From assembly GCF_000964085.1 (NCBI RefSeq), contig NZ_JZRB01000006.1, positions 1 to 64,000 on the forward strand: a stretch of DNA of 64,000 nucleotides, written 5' to 3'. The notes beneath the pieces were generated by a model. The model was given only the letters and a program-made list of their open reading frames with translations. It made no database searches and was not told the DNA's origin. This document shows, piece after piece, positions 35,574 through 45,616 of the stretch (positions are counted from its first letter, which is position 1; every line of letters starts with the position of its first letter). The position numbers and the translations under genes are program-made. The stretch is from Luteibacter yeojuensis. GTDB taxonomy: Bacteria; Pseudomonadota; Gammaproteobacteria; Xanthomonadales; Rhodanobacteraceae.

Positions 35574-36521
35574 ATGGAAGCCCCGACCCATCTCTGGCAC
35601 AACGGCCGCACCAAGGCCTGGGCCGAAGCCACCTGCCACGTCGGCGCGCATGCGCTGCACTACGGCTCCTCCGTGTTCGAAGGCATCCGCGTATACAGCA
35701 CGCCGGACGGCCCGCGCTACTTCCGCCTGGAAGAGCACACCGAGCGCCTGTTCCACTCCGCGCGCGTGTACGACCTGGTGATGCCGTACGACGCCGCCAC
35801 CATCAACCGCGCCTGCCGCGAAGTGATCGTGGCGAACGGCCTGCAATCCGCGTACGTGCGACCCATCGTGTTCCGTAGCGGCTTCACCTTCAGCCTGGCG
35901 CCGTCGCTGGATACCGCGGTGGACGTGGCGATCATCGCGCTGCCCTGGGGCGCGTACCACGGCGCCGACGCCATCGAGAAGGGCGTGGATGTTTGCGTCT
36001 CGTCGTGGAACCGCGCCGCGCCCAATACCTTCCCCAGCGGAGCGAAGGCCGGTGGCAACTACCTCAACAGCCAGCTCATCGCGCGCGAGGCCATCAACGG
36101 CGGCTACGCCGAGGGCATCGCGCTGGGCACCGACGGCCTGCTGAGCGAAGGCGCCGGCGAGAACCTGTTCGTGGTGCGCAAGGGCGTCATCTACACGCCA
36201 CCCGCCGCCGCGTCGATCCTGTGCGGCATCACCCGCGATTCCGTCGTCACCCTGGCGAAGGACCTGGGCTACGAGGTGGTCGAGCAATCGCTGCCACGCG
36301 AGATGCTGTATTTCGCCGACGAAGTGTTCATGACCGGCACCGCCGCCGAAGTGACCGCCGTGCGCTCCGTCGACCGCAAGCCGGTCGGCAGCGGCCGCCC
36401 CGGCCCGGTCACCCGCGCGCTGCAGGATGCGTTCTTCGGCCTGTTCGACGGCCGCACCGAAGACCGCTGGGGCTGGCTGTCGCCGGTGGAAGAAGCCGCC
36501 GCCGGGAGGGTCGCCGCATGA
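35574..36521 (+). CDS. ilvE: branched-chain amino-acid aminotransferase
   Basis: PLP enzyme that transaminates the keto acids of leucine, isoleucine and valine. The 315-residue protein is of fold-type [14 protein letters not shown] near the N-terminus, the PLP-binding lysine in [14 protein letters not shown] (residue about 160), and [17 protein letters not shown]. Length fits IlvE (about 305-310). A strong ribosome binding site AAGGAGGATCC precedes the start, and the gene's 3' end overlaps leuC by 4 bases (ATGA). It sits between leuA and leuCD, so the operon makes the final amino acids as well as the keto acids. Confidence 0.95.
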   Translation: MEAPTHLWHNGRTKAWAEATCHVGAHALHYGSSVFEGIRVYSTPDGPRYFRLEEHTERLFHSARVYDLVMPYDAATINRACREVIVANGLQSAYVRPIVFRSGFTFSLAPSLDTAVDVAIIALPWGAYHGADAIEKGVDVCVSSWNRAAPNTFPSGAKAGGNYLNSQLIAREAINGGYAEGIALGTDGLLSEGAGENLFVVRKGVIYTPPAAASILCGITRDSVVTLAKDLGYEVVEQSLPREMLYFADEVFMTGTAAEVTAVRSVDRKPVGSGRPGPVTRALQDAFFGLFDGRTEDRWGWLSPVEEAAAGRVAA

Positions 36522-37933
36522 GCGCGCGCACCCTGTTCGACAAGCTGTGGGATGCCCATCAGGTAAAGGCCGAAACGGAGAGCACGCCCGGCGTGCTCTA
36601 CATCGACCTGCACATGGTGCACGAGGTGACCTCGCCGCAGGCCTTCGACGAGCTGCGCGCCCGCGGCCTGAAGGTGCGCCGCCCCGACCGCACGCTGGCC
36701 ACGCTGGACCATTCCACGCCGACGCTGCCGGCCGGTGCCGACGGCAAGCGCCCTTACTTCACGAAGGAAGCCGAGGCGCAGGTGGCGAAACTCGAAGCCA
36801 ACGTCGCCGAGTTCGGCATCGACCTGATGGGCTGGGACAGCCCGCACCGCGGGGTGGTGCACGTGGCGGGCCCGGAAGTGGGCGCGACCCACCCGGGTAT
36901 GACCATCGTGTGCGGCGATAGCCACACCGCCACGCACGGCGCGTTCGGCGCGCTGGCGTTCGGCATCGGCACCACCGAGGTCGGCCACGTGCTGGCCACG
37001 CAGTGCCTGCTGCAACGCAAGCCCCGGTCGTTCGCCATCCACGTCGATGGCCAGTTGCAGCCGGGTGTCACCGCGAAGGACCTGATCCTGCACATCATCG
37101 GGAAGATCGGCATCGGTGGCGGCACCGGCCACGTGCTGGAGTACACCGGCGACGCCGTCCGCGCGCTGTCGATGGAAGAGCGCATGACGGTGTGCAACAT
37201 GTCGATCGAAGCCGGTGCCCGCGCCGGCCTCATCGCACCGGACGAGAAGACGTTCGCGTGGCTGGAAGGTCGCGAGCGCGCGCCGAAGGGCGAAGCGTGG
37301 GACGCGGCCGTGGCCACGTGGCGCACCCTCACCACCGATGAAGGCGCCACCTACGATCGCGAAGTGCGCATCGACGCCTCGGCCATCCAGCCGTCGGTCA
37401 CCTACGGCACGCACCCTGGCATGGTCGTGCCCATCCACGCGCCGGTGCCGGCCGCGGCCGATGCGCTGGAGCAGCGCGCGCTCGACTACATGAAGGTCAC
37501 GGCCGGCAAACCCATCGCGGGCGAGACGGTCGATGTCGTCTTCATCGGCAGCTGCACCAACGGGCGCCTGAGCGACCTGCGTGCCGCCGCCGACATCCTG
37601 CGTGGCCGCCGCGTCGCCGAGGGGGTGCGCATGCTGGTGGTGCCGGGCTCGGAGCAGGTGCGCCGCGATGCCGAGCGCGAAGGCCTGCATGAGGTGTTCA
37701 TCGCGGCCGGTGCCGAGTGGCGCCAGCCCGGCTGCTCCATGTGCATCGCGATGAACGGCGACATGGCCCAGCCGGGCCAGCTCGTGGTCGCCACCAGCAA
37801 CCGCAACTTCGAAGGCCGCCAGGGCAAGGGCGCACGCACGGTGCTCGCCAGCCCGCTCGTCGCCGCGGCATCGGCCGTCGCCGGCCGCGTGGCCGATCCC
37901 CGCGACTACCTCAACCAGGAGGCCGCCGCATGA
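36518..37933 (+). CDS. leuC: 3-isopropylmalate dehydratase, large subunit
   Basis: Isomerises 2-isopropylmalate to 3-isopropylmalate with the small subunit LeuD. The 471-residue aconitase-family protein begins [16 protein letters not shown]; the 4Fe-4S ligands are the cysteines of [13 protein letters not shown] and [11 protein letters not shown] in the C-terminal third. [19 protein letters not shown] and [14 protein letters not shown] are conserved substrate-region motifs. Its start overlaps the stop of ilvE (ATGA), and leuD starts at its stop, so translation of these genes is probably coupled. Confidence 0.96.
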   Translation: MSARTLFDKLWDAHQVKAETESTPGVLYIDLHMVHEVTSPQAFDELRARGLKVRRPDRTLATLDHSTPTLPAGADGKRPYFTKEAEAQVAKLEANVAEFGIDLMGWDSPHRGVVHVAGPEVGATHPGMTIVCGDSHTATHGAFGALAFGIGTTEVGHVLATQCLLQRKPRSFAIHVDGQLQPGVTAKDLILHIIGKIGIGGGTGHVLEYTGDAVRALSMEERMTVCNMSIEAGARAGLIAPDEKTFAWLEGRERAPKGEAWDAAVATWRTLTTDEGATYDREVRIDASAIQPSVTYGTHPGMVVPIHAPVPAAADALEQRALDYMKVTAGKPIAGETVDVVFIGSCTNGRLSDLRAAADILRGRRVAEGVRMLVVPGSEQVRRDAEREGLHEVFIAAGAEWRQPGCSMCIAMNGDMAQPGQLVVATSNRNFEGRQGKGARTVLASPLVAAASAVAGRVADPRDYLNQEAAA

Positions 37934-38517
37934 GCCAGCCATTGACCTATGTGCACTCGCGCACCGCCGTGCTGCGCGACGAGAACATCGATACCGACCG
38001 CATCATCCCCGCCCGCTTCCTCACCACCACGGAGCGCACCGGCCTCGGCAAGCACTGCTTCGAGGACTGGCGCTACGCGGCCGACGGCAGCGACGACCCG
38101 GCGTTCCCGCTGAACCAGCCGCAGGCGAAGGGCTGCGCGATCCTCGTCGCCGGGCGCAACTTCGGCTGCGGTTCCTCGCGCGAGCACGCACCGTGGGCGC
38201 TGCTGGATTACGGCATCCAGGCCGTCATCTCCAACGAGATCGCCGACATTTTCCGCGGCAACGCGTTGAAGAACGGCCTGCTGGCCATCGTGCTCTCCGA
38301 TGCCGAACACCGCTGGCTGCTGGATAACCCTGGCGTGGAACTGCGCATCGACATCGCCACCAGCAGCATTCGCCTGCCCGACGGCGGCAGCATCCACTTC
38401 GACCTCGAACCCTTTGCCCGCCATTGCCTGCTGAACGGCGTGGACCAGATGGGCTTCCTGCTGCAGCAGGACGACGCCATCGGGGCCTATGAACAACGCC
38501 TGGAGAAAGCCGCATGA
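37930..38517 (+). CDS. leuD: 3-isopropylmalate dehydratase, small subunit
   Basis: Small subunit of isopropylmalate isomerase, 195 residues. [13 protein letters not shown] near the N-terminus and [17 protein letters not shown] (residues about 75-91) are the swivelling-domain signatures. It starts on the leuC stop (ATGA overlap) and its own stop overlaps leuB, giving one unit for leuC-leuD-leuB. Size is normal for LeuD (about 200). Confidence 0.96.
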   Translation: MSQPLTYVHSRTAVLRDENIDTDRIIPARFLTTTERTGLGKHCFEDWRYAADGSDDPAFPLNQPQAKGCAILVAGRNFGCGSSREHAPWALLDYGIQAVISNEIADIFRGNALKNGLLAIVLSDAEHRWLLDNPGVELRIDIATSSIRLPDGGSIHFDLEPFARHCLLNGVDQMGFLLQQDDAIGAYEQRLEKAA

Positions 38518-39581
38518 AGAAGGCCCACATCGTCGTGCTGCCGGGTGACGGCATCGGCCCGGAGGTGGCGTCCGCGGGCGTCGCGGTACTGCGTGCCGTC
38601 GCCGATCGCTTCGGCCACGCCTTTACCTTCACCGAGCACGCCATCGGTGGCGACGCCATCGACCGCTTCGGCGACCCGCTGCCGCAGCCGACCCGCGATG
38701 CGTTGCTCGCCTGCGACGCCATCCTGCTCGGCGCCGTCGGCGGCCCGAAGTGGAGCGACCCTGCCGCCAAGGTGCGCCCAGAGCAAGGCTTGCTGGCCAT
38801 GCGCAAGATGCTGGGTGTCTTCGCCAACGTGCGCCCGCTGAAGCTGCACCCGCGCACCGCCGCCCTGTCGCCGCTGAAGCCGGAACGCACCAAGGGTGTC
38901 GATCTGGTTTTCATCCGCGAACTCACCGGTGGCATCTACTTCGGCGCGAAGACGCGCAGCGACAGCGACGCCACCGATGAGTGCCGCTACAGCGTGGAGG
39001 AAGTGGAACGCGTCGTGCGCCATGCCTTCGAGCTGGCCCGCGCGCGGCGCGGGAAGGTCACCTCGGTGGACAAGGCCAACGTGCTGGAAACCTCGCGCCT
39101 GTGGCGCTCGGTGGCCACGCGTGTCGCCGCCGATTACCCCGACGTGGCCCTGGAACACCAGCTGGTGGATTCCATGGCCATGCACCTGCTGACCCACCCC
39201 GCCGACTACGACGTGATCGTCACCGAGAACATGTTCGGCGACATCCTCACCGATGAAGCCTCGGTGCTGGCCGGCTCGCTGGGCCTGTCGCCATCGGCCT
39301 CCATCGGCGGGCCGGGCGCGGGCATCTACGAGCCCATCCACGGTTCGGCGCCGGATATCGCGGGCCAGTCGGCCGCGAACCCGCTGGGCACCATCCTCTC
39401 CGCCGCCATGCTGCTGCGCCACTCGCTGGGCCTCGCGGCCGAGGCCGACGTGGTGGAAGCCGCGGTGGACGATGTACTCGAGCACGCCAACCTCACCCGC
39501 GACCTGGGCGGCACGGCCACCACGCATGCCGTGACCCGCGCTGTCCTGGACGCCATCCAGACCAAGGCGGAGGCCGCATGA
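38514..39581 (+). CDS. leuB: 3-isopropylmalate dehydrogenase
   Basis: Oxidises and decarboxylates 3-isopropylmalate with NAD+ to 2-ketoisocaproate, completing the leucine keto-acid branch. The 355-residue protein starts [18 protein letters not shown]. The active-site motifs are [15 protein letters not shown] and the metal- and NAD-binding [40 protein letters not shown] follows. Length is normal (about 360). ATGA overlaps occur with both leuD and ilvD. Confidence 0.96.
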   Translation: MKKAHIVVLPGDGIGPEVASAGVAVLRAVADRFGHAFTFTEHAIGGDAIDRFGDPLPQPTRDALLACDAILLGAVGGPKWSDPAAKVRPEQGLLAMRKMLGVFANVRPLKLHPRTAALSPLKPERTKGVDLVFIRELTGGIYFGAKTRSDSDATDECRYSVEEVERVVRHAFELARARRGKVTSVDKANVLETSRLWRSVATRVAADYPDVALEHQLVDSMAMHLLTHPADYDVIVTENMFGDILTDEASVLAGSLGLSPSASIGGPGAGIYEPIHGSAPDIAGQSAANPLGTILSAAMLLRHSLGLAAEADVVEAAVDDVLEHANLTRDLGGTATTHAVTRAVLDAIQTKAEAA

Positions 39582-41338
39582 GCACCCGGAAGATCCCCAT
39601 CCGCACCCTGCGCAGCGATGCGATCAAGACGGGCCCCGACCGCGCCCCGGCACGCGCCATGCTGCGCGCGACGGGCCTGGACGATGACGCCATCGCACGG
39701 CCGATGGTTGCCATCGTGCACAGCTGGTCGAATGTCTCGCCCTGCAACCTCAACCTGCGCGAGCTGGCCGAAGCCGCCGCCGAAGGCGTCCGCGCCGCCG
39801 GTGGCACGCCGGTGGAATTCAACACCATCGCGGTGACCGACGGCATCGCCATGGGCACGACGGGCATGCGCTCGTCGCTGGTGAGCCGCGAGGTCATCAC
39901 CGATTCGATCGAGCTGGCCGTGGACGGCCACTGCCTCGACGCGATGGTGGTGCTGTGCGGCTGCGACAAGACGATCCCCGCCGCCGCGATGGCGCTGGCC
40001 CGGCTGAACATCCCGGGCGTGGCCCTGTATGGCGGCAGCATCGACCATGGCAGCCGCAATGGCTGCGCCATCACCGTGCAGAACGTCTTCGAGGCGGTGG
40101 GTGCCCATGGCGCCGGCAAGATCAGCGATGAAGAGCTGGACGATGTCGAGCGCCATGCGTGCCCGGGTGCCGGTGCCTGCGGCGGCCAGTACACCGCCAA
40201 CACCATGGCCATGGTGCTGACCATGCTCGGCCTCACGCCGATGGGCTTCAACGACATCCCTGCCACGCATCCGTCGAAGCTCGATGCCGCGCGCAAGTGC
40301 GGTGAGCTGGTGATGGATTGCCTCAACACCGACCGCAAGCCGCGCGATGTGATGACCCGCGACGCCTTCGACAACGCCACGCGCGTCGTCGCGGCCACCG
40401 CCGGTTCGACCAACGCCGTGCTGCACCTGCTGGCCATCGCCAACGAAGCGCGCGTGCCGCTTTCCATCGAGGACTTCGAGCCCGCGTCGAAGCACACGCC
40501 GGTCATCGCCGACCTGATGCCGGGCGGCCGCTTCAGCGCGGTGGAGATGTCCGCCGCCGGTGGCGTCGCCATCGTGGCGCAGGAACTGCGCAAGGCCGGC
40601 ATGCTGAAGGACACCGACACGGTCACCGGCCGGACGATGTTCGCCGAACTCGACGCCGCGCCCGCGGCCACCGAGGGCCAGGTGGTGGTGCGCCCGGTCG
40701 CCGATGCGTTCAAGCCGCGCGGCGGTTACAGCATCCTCTACGGCAACCTCTCGCCCGAGGGCTGCATCCTGAAGCTGGCCGGCCACGGCCGTTCGAGCCA
40801 TGCCGGCCCTGCGCGCGTGTTCGAGAGCGAGGAAGAGGCCTTCGCCGCCGTGCAGGGCGGGCGCATCCGCGCCGGCGATGTCATGGTCATCCGCAACGAA
40901 GGCCCCGCCGGCGGCCCTGGCATGCGCGAGATGCTGGCCGTCACCGCCGCCCTGGTGGGCCGCGGCCTGGGCAACGACGTGGCATTGATCACCGATGGCC
41001 GTTTCAGTGGTGCCACGCACGGCTTCATGGTCGGCCACATCGCGCCGGAAGCGGCGCGCGGCGGCCCCATCGGCCTGCTCCGCGAAGGCGATGCCATCTT
41101 CATCGACGCCAGCACGCGCGAGCTGCGCACCGACGCGGACCTGGCATCCCGCCGCGCCGCCTGGCGCCCGGAACCGCCGAAGGTCACGCGCGGCGTGCTG
41201 GCGAAATATGCCCGCCTCGTCGGCTCCGCCGCGGAAGGCGCCGTCACCCAGGCGTTCGATGACTCGCCCGCCACCAGCCCGCGCGTACGCCGCGAGATCG
41301 AAGACGAAGACCTGACCCAGGAACTCATCGGTAACTAA
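39578..41338 (+). CDS. ilvD: dihydroxy-acid dehydratase
   Basis: Dehydrates dihydroxyisovalerate and dihydroxymethylvalerate to the keto acids of valine and isoleucine. The 586-residue protein has the iron-sulfur cysteines of [13 protein letters not shown] and [18 protein letters not shown] (residues about 125 and 195) and [20 protein letters not shown] near the C-terminus, so it is the [2Fe-2S] or [4Fe-4S] IlvD family. The start overlaps leuB (ATGA). A family-A repeat follows in the 114-base gap to ilvC, which may split the transcript. Confidence 0.95.
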   Translation: MSTRKIPIRTLRSDAIKTGPDRAPARAMLRATGLDDDAIARPMVAIVHSWSNVSPCNLNLRELAEAAAEGVRAAGGTPVEFNTIAVTDGIAMGTTGMRSSLVSREVITDSIELAVDGHCLDAMVVLCGCDKTIPAAAMALARLNIPGVALYGGSIDHGSRNGCAITVQNVFEAVGAHGAGKISDEELDDVERHACPGAGACGGQYTANTMAMVLTMLGLTPMGFNDIPATHPSKLDAARKCGELVMDCLNTDRKPRDVMTRDAFDNATRVVAATAGSTNAVLHLLAIANEARVPLSIEDFEPASKHTPVIADLMPGGRFSAVEMSAAGGVAIVAQELRKAGMLKDTDTVTGRTMFAELDAAPAATEGQVVVRPVADAFKPRGGYSILYGNLSPEGCILKLAGHGRSSHAGPARVFESEEEAFAAVQGGRIRAGDVMVIRNEGPAGGPGMREMLAVTAALVGRGLGNDVALITDGRFSGATHGFMVGHIAPEAARGGPIGLLREGDAIFIDASTRELRTDADLASRRAAWRPEPPKVTRGVLAKYARLVGSAAEGAVTQAFDDSPATSPRVRREIEDEDLTQELIGN

Positions 41339-41350
41339 CCCACGCCCCAT

Positions 41351-41417
41351 GTAGGAGCCCACACCCGTGGGCGACATCTCCTCGCGAAACGCTGTCGCCC
41401 ACAGGGTGGGCTCCTAC
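41351..41417. repeat. REP-like palindrome, family A, copy 3 (inside the ilv operon)
   Basis: Arms GTAGGAGCCCACACCCGTGG and complement ending GGGCTCCTAC, in the 114-base ilvD-ilvC gap. Its position inside a co-directional operon suggests a role in transcript stability or processing rather than termination. Confidence 0.88.
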
Positions 41418-41452
41418 AAAAAACCTGCCCTTTCGACCTGAAGGAAACGATC

Positions 41453-42472
41453 ATGACCGACAAGCAAGCCACCACCGCCCCGCTGCAGAACGCGCGCATC
41501 GCCGTGCTGGGTTACGGCAGCCAGGGCCGCGCGCATGCGCTGAACCTGAAGGATTCCGGCCTCGACGTGGTCGTGGGCCTGCGCCCCGGCGGCCCTTCGT
41601 GGAACCGCGCGTATGTCGACGGCTTCGCCGTGGCGGAACCCGCCGACGCCGTGCGTGGCGCCGACCTCGTCGCCGTGCTGACGCCGGACATGACCCAGCC
41701 GGGCATCTACAAGGACGCCATCGAGGCGAACATCAAGCCGGGCGCCACGTTGCTCTTCGCGCACGGCTTCAACGTGCACTTCGGCCAGATCACCCCGCGC
41801 GCCGACATCAATGTCGTGCTGGTTGCGCCGAAGGGCCCGGGCGCGCTTGTCCGCCGCGAGTATGAGATCGGCCGTGGCGTGCCCTGCCTGTTCGCGGTGC
41901 ACCAGGACGCAACCGGCGATGCCACCGACAAGGCCACGGCGTATGCCGCGGGCATCGGCGGCGCACGCGCCATGCTGATCGAAACCGACTTCAAGGAAGA
42001 GACCGAGACCGATCTGTTTGGGGAGCAGGCCGTCCTGTGCGGCGGTGCCTCCGAGCTGGTGATCAAGGGTTTCGAAACGCTGGTGGAAGCCGGCTACCGC
42101 CCGGAGATCGCCTACTACGAAGTGATGCACGAGCTGAAGCTCATCGTCGACCTGTTCTACGAAGGCGGCATCGCCCGCATGCTTGAGTTCATCTCCGAGA
42201 CCGCGCAGTACGGCGACTACACCCGCGGCCCCCGCGTGGTGGACGAAGGCACCAAGGAGCGCATGAAGGCCGTGCTGAAGGATATCCAGGACGGCACGTT
42301 CGCCCGCGAGTGGACCGAGGAATACAAGGCGGGCCTGCCGAACTACAAGGCGTTCAAGCAGCGCGACCTCGAGCACCCGATCGAAAAGGTGGGCGCCCAG
42401 CTTCGTGCCCGCATGCCCTGGCTGGCCGCGAACCAGCCCAAGCCCGCCGGGGAACCCACCAAGACCGCCTGA
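41453..42472 (+). CDS. ilvC: ketol-acid reductoisomerase (class I)
   Basis: Rearranges and reduces acetolactate or acetohydroxybutyrate with NADPH. The 339-residue class I form has the Rossmann motif [19 protein letters not shown] (residues about 20-38), [32 protein letters not shown], and the C-terminal knotted domain with [23 protein letters not shown], which carries the metal-binding glutamates. GAAGGAAAC precedes ATG 41453. It lies between two family-A repeats, upstream of the acetohydroxyacid synthase genes. Confidence 0.96.
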   Translation: MTDKQATTAPLQNARIAVLGYGSQGRAHALNLKDSGLDVVVGLRPGGPSWNRAYVDGFAVAEPADAVRGADLVAVLTPDMTQPGIYKDAIEANIKPGATLLFAHGFNVHFGQITPRADINVVLVAPKGPGALVRREYEIGRGVPCLFAVHQDATGDATDKATAYAAGIGGARAMLIETDFKEETETDLFGEQAVLCGGASELVIKGFETLVEAGYRPEIAYYEVMHELKLIVDLFYEGGIARMLEFISETAQYGDYTRGPRVVDEGTKERMKAVLKDIQDGTFAREWTEEYKAGLPNYKAFKQRDLEHPIEKVGAQLRARMPWLAANQPKPAGEPTKTA

Positions 42473-42488
42473 CCCAAGCCGCAGCCCG

Positions 42489-42560
42489 GTAGGAGCCCAC
42501 CCCGTGGGCGACATCCTGTCGCGATATCGCGAAGGCATCGCCCACCGCGTGGGCTCCTAC
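42489..42560. repeat. REP-like palindrome, family A, copy 4 (inside the ilv operon)
   Basis: Arms GTAGGAGCCCACCCCGTGGG and complement ending GGGCTCCTAC; lies in the 118-base ilvC-ilvG gap. With copy 3 it brackets ilvC. Confidence 0.88.
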
Positions 42561-42590
42561 AAAGGCCCTCGCCAAACAAGGGAAACCCAA

Positions 42591-44456
42591 GTGAACGCGC
42601 AACTGGATACCGTCGGCGACATTCGCCGCACCACCTCGAAGCACCCCCTGGCCGGGCGCGCCATGACCGGCGCCGACATCGTCGTGCAGGTCCTTGCCGA
42701 CGAAGGCCTCGATGTACTTTTCGGTTATTCCGGCGGCGCCATCCTTCCTGTCTATGACGCGGTATTCCGTTACAACGCCGAGCATGCCGGCGACGACGGC
42801 AGCGAGCCGCTGCCGCTCATCGTGCCCGCCAACGAACAGGGCGCGTGCTTCATGGCCGCCGGCTACGCGCGTGCCTCGGGCCGCGTGGGCGTGGCACTTG
42901 TCACCTCGGGCCCCGGTGCCACCAATGCCGTGACACCCGTGCGCGATTCCATGGCCGACTCCATCCCGCTGGTGGTGATCAGCGGGCAGGTGCCCACGGG
43001 CGCCATCGGTACGGATGCGTTCCAGGAAGCCCCCATCAGCCAGATCATGGGCTCGTGCGCGAAGCACGTGTTCCTCGTCACCGATGCGTCCACGCTGGAA
43101 GCGACGCTGCGCACCGCGTTCCACATCGCCCGCAGCGGCCGCCCCGGCCCCGTCGTCATCGATATCCCCAAGGATGTGCAGAACGCCCCGCTCACCTTCG
43201 AAGGCAGCCGCGAGCTGCCCGTGCGCGGCTACCGCACGCGCCTGCGTGCCGTCGAGTCGGCGACGCTGGATGACGAGCACTGCGCCGCCTTCTTCGCCCA
43301 GCTGGCCGCCGCCGAGCGCCCGCTCATCTACGCCGGTGGCGGCATCGTCGCCGCCGGTGCCGCCGGCCCGCTGCGCGAGTTCGCCCATGCCTTTGGCATC
43401 CCCGTCGTCACCACCCTGATGGGTATTGGTGGCTTCGACACCACCGACCCGCTGGCGCTGCACATGCTGGGCATGCACGGGGCCGCCTACGCCAACTACG
43501 CCATGGACGATTGCGACTTCGTGATCGCCCTGGGCGCGCGTTTCGACGACCGCGTGGTGGGCGTGCCCGACCAGTTCGCACCGCGTGCGAAGGCCATTGC
43601 CCAGGTGGACATCGACCCCGCCGAGATCGGCAAGGTGAAGGCGGTGGACTGGCACCATGTCGGCTCGCTCGACACCACGCTGGACCGCCTGCTGGCCTAC
43701 GGTGCGCGCAAGGGCTTCCGCAAGGATCTCTCCGCATGGCACGCCCATGTGGCCGCCCTGAAGCGCGACCACAAGATGGACTTCTGCCGCGATGGCGACA
43801 CGATCCAGCCGTGCGCCGTGCTCGAGGCCATCAACCGCATCACCAACGGCCGCGCCATCATCAGCACGGGCGTGGGCCAGCACCAGATGTGGGCCGCCCA
43901 GTACTTCGATTTCCGCGAGCCGCGCCACTGGCTCACCTCCGGCTCCATGGGCACGATGGGCTTCGGCCTGCCCGCCGCCATCGGCGCGCAGTTCGCCCGC
44001 CGCGACCTCACCGTCATCGACATCGACGGCGATGCCAGCATCCGCATGAACATCGGCGAGCTGGAGACCGTCACCACCTACGGCCTGCCCGTGAAGGTGG
44101 TGGTGCTGAACAACAGCGGCGACGGCATGGTGCGGCAATGGCAGAAGCTGTTCTTCAAGGGCCGCTTCTCCGCCTCGGACAAAAGCCTGCACAAGAAGGA
44201 TTTCGTCCGCGCCGCGCAGGCCGATGGCTTCGAGTGGGCGCGGCGCCTCGACGACCCCAAGGCCATCGAGGCCACCATCGCGGACTTCCTGGCCTTCGAC
44301 GGCCCGGCGTTCCTCGAAGTGGTGATCGACCCCGATGCCGGCGTCTACCCGATGGTGGGCCCGGGCGCCACGTATGCCGAGATGATCACCGGTGACTGGA
44401 TCGCCAGCCGCAGCGCACCCGTTGCGCCGACGGGCCAGCCCACGGGGATGTTCTGA
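42591..44456 (+). CDS. ilvG: acetohydroxyacid synthase, large (catalytic) subunit
   Basis: ThDP enzyme that makes acetolactate or acetohydroxybutyrate from pyruvate and a second keto acid. The 621-residue protein starts at GTG 42591 (AAGGGAAAC upstream). The N-terminal domain has VLADEGLDVLFGYSGGAIL and the catalytic-glutamate motif PANEQGACFMA; the C-terminal ThDP-binding domain has DIDGDASIRMNIGELETV and VVVLNNSGDGMVRQWQKLFF, the GDG...NN motif. The gene is followed after 2 bases by the regulatory subunit gene. Names ilvB, ilvI and ilvG are all used for such genes; I use ilvG because of the operon. Confidence 0.94.
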   Translation: MNAQLDTVGDIRRTTSKHPLAGRAMTGADIVVQVLADEGLDVLFGYSGGAILPVYDAVFRYNAEHAGDDGSEPLPLIVPANEQGACFMAAGYARASGRVGVALVTSGPGATNAVTPVRDSMADSIPLVVISGQVPTGAIGTDAFQEAPISQIMGSCAKHVFLVTDASTLEATLRTAFHIARSGRPGPVVIDIPKDVQNAPLTFEGSRELPVRGYRTRLRAVESATLDDEHCAAFFAQLAAAERPLIYAGGGIVAAGAAGPLREFAHAFGIPVVTTLMGIGGFDTTDPLALHMLGMHGAAYANYAMDDCDFVIALGARFDDRVVGVPDQFAPRAKAIAQVDIDPAEIGKVKAVDWHHVGSLDTTLDRLLAYGARKGFRKDLSAWHAHVAALKRDHKMDFCRDGDTIQPCAVLEAINRITNGRAIISTGVGQHQMWAAQYFDFREPRHWLTSGSMGTMGFGLPAAIGAQFARRDLTVIDIDGDASIRMNIGELETVTTYGLPVKVVVLNNSGDGMVRQWQKLFFKGRFSASDKSLHKKDFVRAAQADGFEWARRLDDPKAIEATIADFLAFDGPAFLEVVIDPDAGVYPMVGPGATYAEMITGDWIASRSAPVAPTGQPTGMF

Positions 44457-44458
44457 CC

Positions 44459-44938
44459 ATGCGGCACACCATTTCCATCCTGCTGCAGAACGAAGCCGGC
44501 GCGCTGGCGCGCGTTGCCGGCCTGTTCGCGTCGCGCGGGTACAACATCGAATCGCTCACCGTGGCCGCCACGCACGACGAGGATATGTCGCGCCTCACCC
44601 TCGTGGTGTTCGGCGACGATGCGGTGGTGGAGCAGATCATCAAGCAGTCCGCCAAGCTAGTGGATGTCATCGAGATCGGTGAGCTCACCCGCAAGGTGCA
44701 CGTGGAGCGCGAGCTGCTGGTGGCACGCGTGGAAGCCGGCGGCGATGCGGTGGATACCTGCCTCGGCCGCTTCGGCGGCCGCCTGCTGCAGCGCGAAGGC
44801 GGGCAATCCGTCGTCGAGTACACCGGCCGCGCCGACGAAGTGGATGCCTTCCTCGACGCACTGCGCCTGGCCGGTGACGTGGCCGACCACGCGCGCAGCG
44901 GCATCGCGGCCATAGAGCGGCCGCTCGTCGCGGCTTAG
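44459..44938 (+). CDS. ilvN: acetohydroxyacid synthase, small regulatory subunit
   Basis: A 159-residue regulatory subunit with an N-terminal ACT domain (MRHTISILLQNEAGALARVA, and GLFASRGYNIESLTVAATHD, residues 1-40), which binds valine, and a C-terminal IlvN/IlvH-type domain ending AIERPLVAA. The length suits the IlvH/IlvN class rather than the short IlvM, although IlvM may be the local name. It starts 2 bases after the large subunit stop. Its stop overlaps the stop of the convergent doxX-like gene. Confidence 0.93.
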   Translation: MRHTISILLQNEAGALARVAGLFASRGYNIESLTVAATHDEDMSRLTLVVFGDDAVVEQIIKQSAKLVDVIEIGELTRKVHVERELLVARVEAGGDAVDTCLGRFGGRLLQREGGQSVVEYTGRADEVDAFLDALRLAGDVADHARSGIAAIERPLVAA

Positions 44939-45474
44939 CCCTCGTTGTAGGAGCCCACTCCGTGGGCGACAGCTTTTCGCGAAGAGCTGTCGCCCACGGG
45001 GTGGGCTCCTACATGAGACAGCCATTTATCGATCGAAAGCGGCCCGGCACCGCCGATGCACAGCGCGATCAAGCCAGCGAGGTAAAGCAGATCGGTTTCA
45101 TACCCCGGCTGCCCGAAGTGCGCGCCCATCGCGTCGAAGCCCTGCAGCTTGATCGAGCTGAAGCCATTGGGCAGGTGCACGGTGATGATGGCGACAAGCA
45201 ACACGACGATCATCGGGACGCTCACCAGCGGCAGCAGGGCACCCAAGAGCACCATGAGGCCGCCACCGAGCTCGACGAGGATGGTGGCCCAGCCGAGCAG
45301 TTCGGCATGGGGCAGGCCCATGGCGTGCAGGATGCCGATGAAATCACCGGCGCCGCGCGACAGCTTGGCGTAGCCGTGCTCCATGAAGCCGAAGCCCACG
45401 ATGAGGCGAAGCGGGAGTGCATGCCAGCCGGCGGGCAGCGGCAGGGGTGACACAGCGAAGCGGATGAGGCGCAT
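44935..45474 (-). CDS. DoxX-family membrane protein with repeat-encoded tail
   Basis: A 179-residue inner-membrane protein with four hydrophobic segments, of the DoxX/quinol-oxidase-linked family (LRLIVGFGFMEHGYAKLSRG near residue 25). Members are linked to respiratory or redox functions; the exact role is unknown. I place the start at ATG 45474; a longer start at 45516 is possible. The gene ends in an unusual way: the last ~25 residues (after [15 protein letters not shown]) are encoded by the family-A repeat at 44947-45012. The repeat has probably replaced the original 3' end. It converges with ilvN, overlapping by four bases. Confidence 0.8.
   Translation of the reverse strand: MRLIRFAVSPLPLPAGWHALPLRLIVGFGFMEHGYAKLSRGAGDFIGILHAMGLPHAELLGWATILVELGGGLMVLLGALLPLVSVPMIVVLLVAIITVHLPNGFSSIKLQGFDAMGAHFGQPGYETDLLYLAGLIALCIGGAGPLSIDKWLSHVGAHPVGDSSSRKAVAHGVGSYNEG
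44947..45012. repeat. REP-like palindrome, family A, copy 5
   Basis: A 66-base almost perfect palindrome with inner sequence AGCTTTTCGCGAAGAGCT. It is nearly identical to copy 6, which differs at only one base, on the other side of the doxX-like gene. It lies inside the coding sequence of the DoxX protein's C-terminus. Confidence 0.92.
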
Positions 45475-45537
45475 GGCGGGTTCCTGTGGAGCGTACACAG
45501 GAATTCGCCGCAGCACCCCAACGGGTTACACCCTCAT

Positions 45538-45603
45538 GTAGGAGCCCACCCCGTGGGCGACAGCTTTTCGCGAAGAGCTGTCGCCCACGGGGTGGGCTCC
45601 TAC
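45538..45603. repeat. REP-like palindrome, family A, copy 6
   Basis: 66 bases, identical to copy 5 except T/C at one site. It lies between the doxX-like start and the end of the short-chain dehydrogenase gene. Confidence 0.92.
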
Positions 45604-45616
45604 ACCAGCGGGGTGA

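Noticed and set aside
42354-44192. 612-codon minus-strand frame across ilvG
   Set aside because: Antisense shadow; the plus strand encodes acetohydroxyacid synthase with all ThDP motifs.
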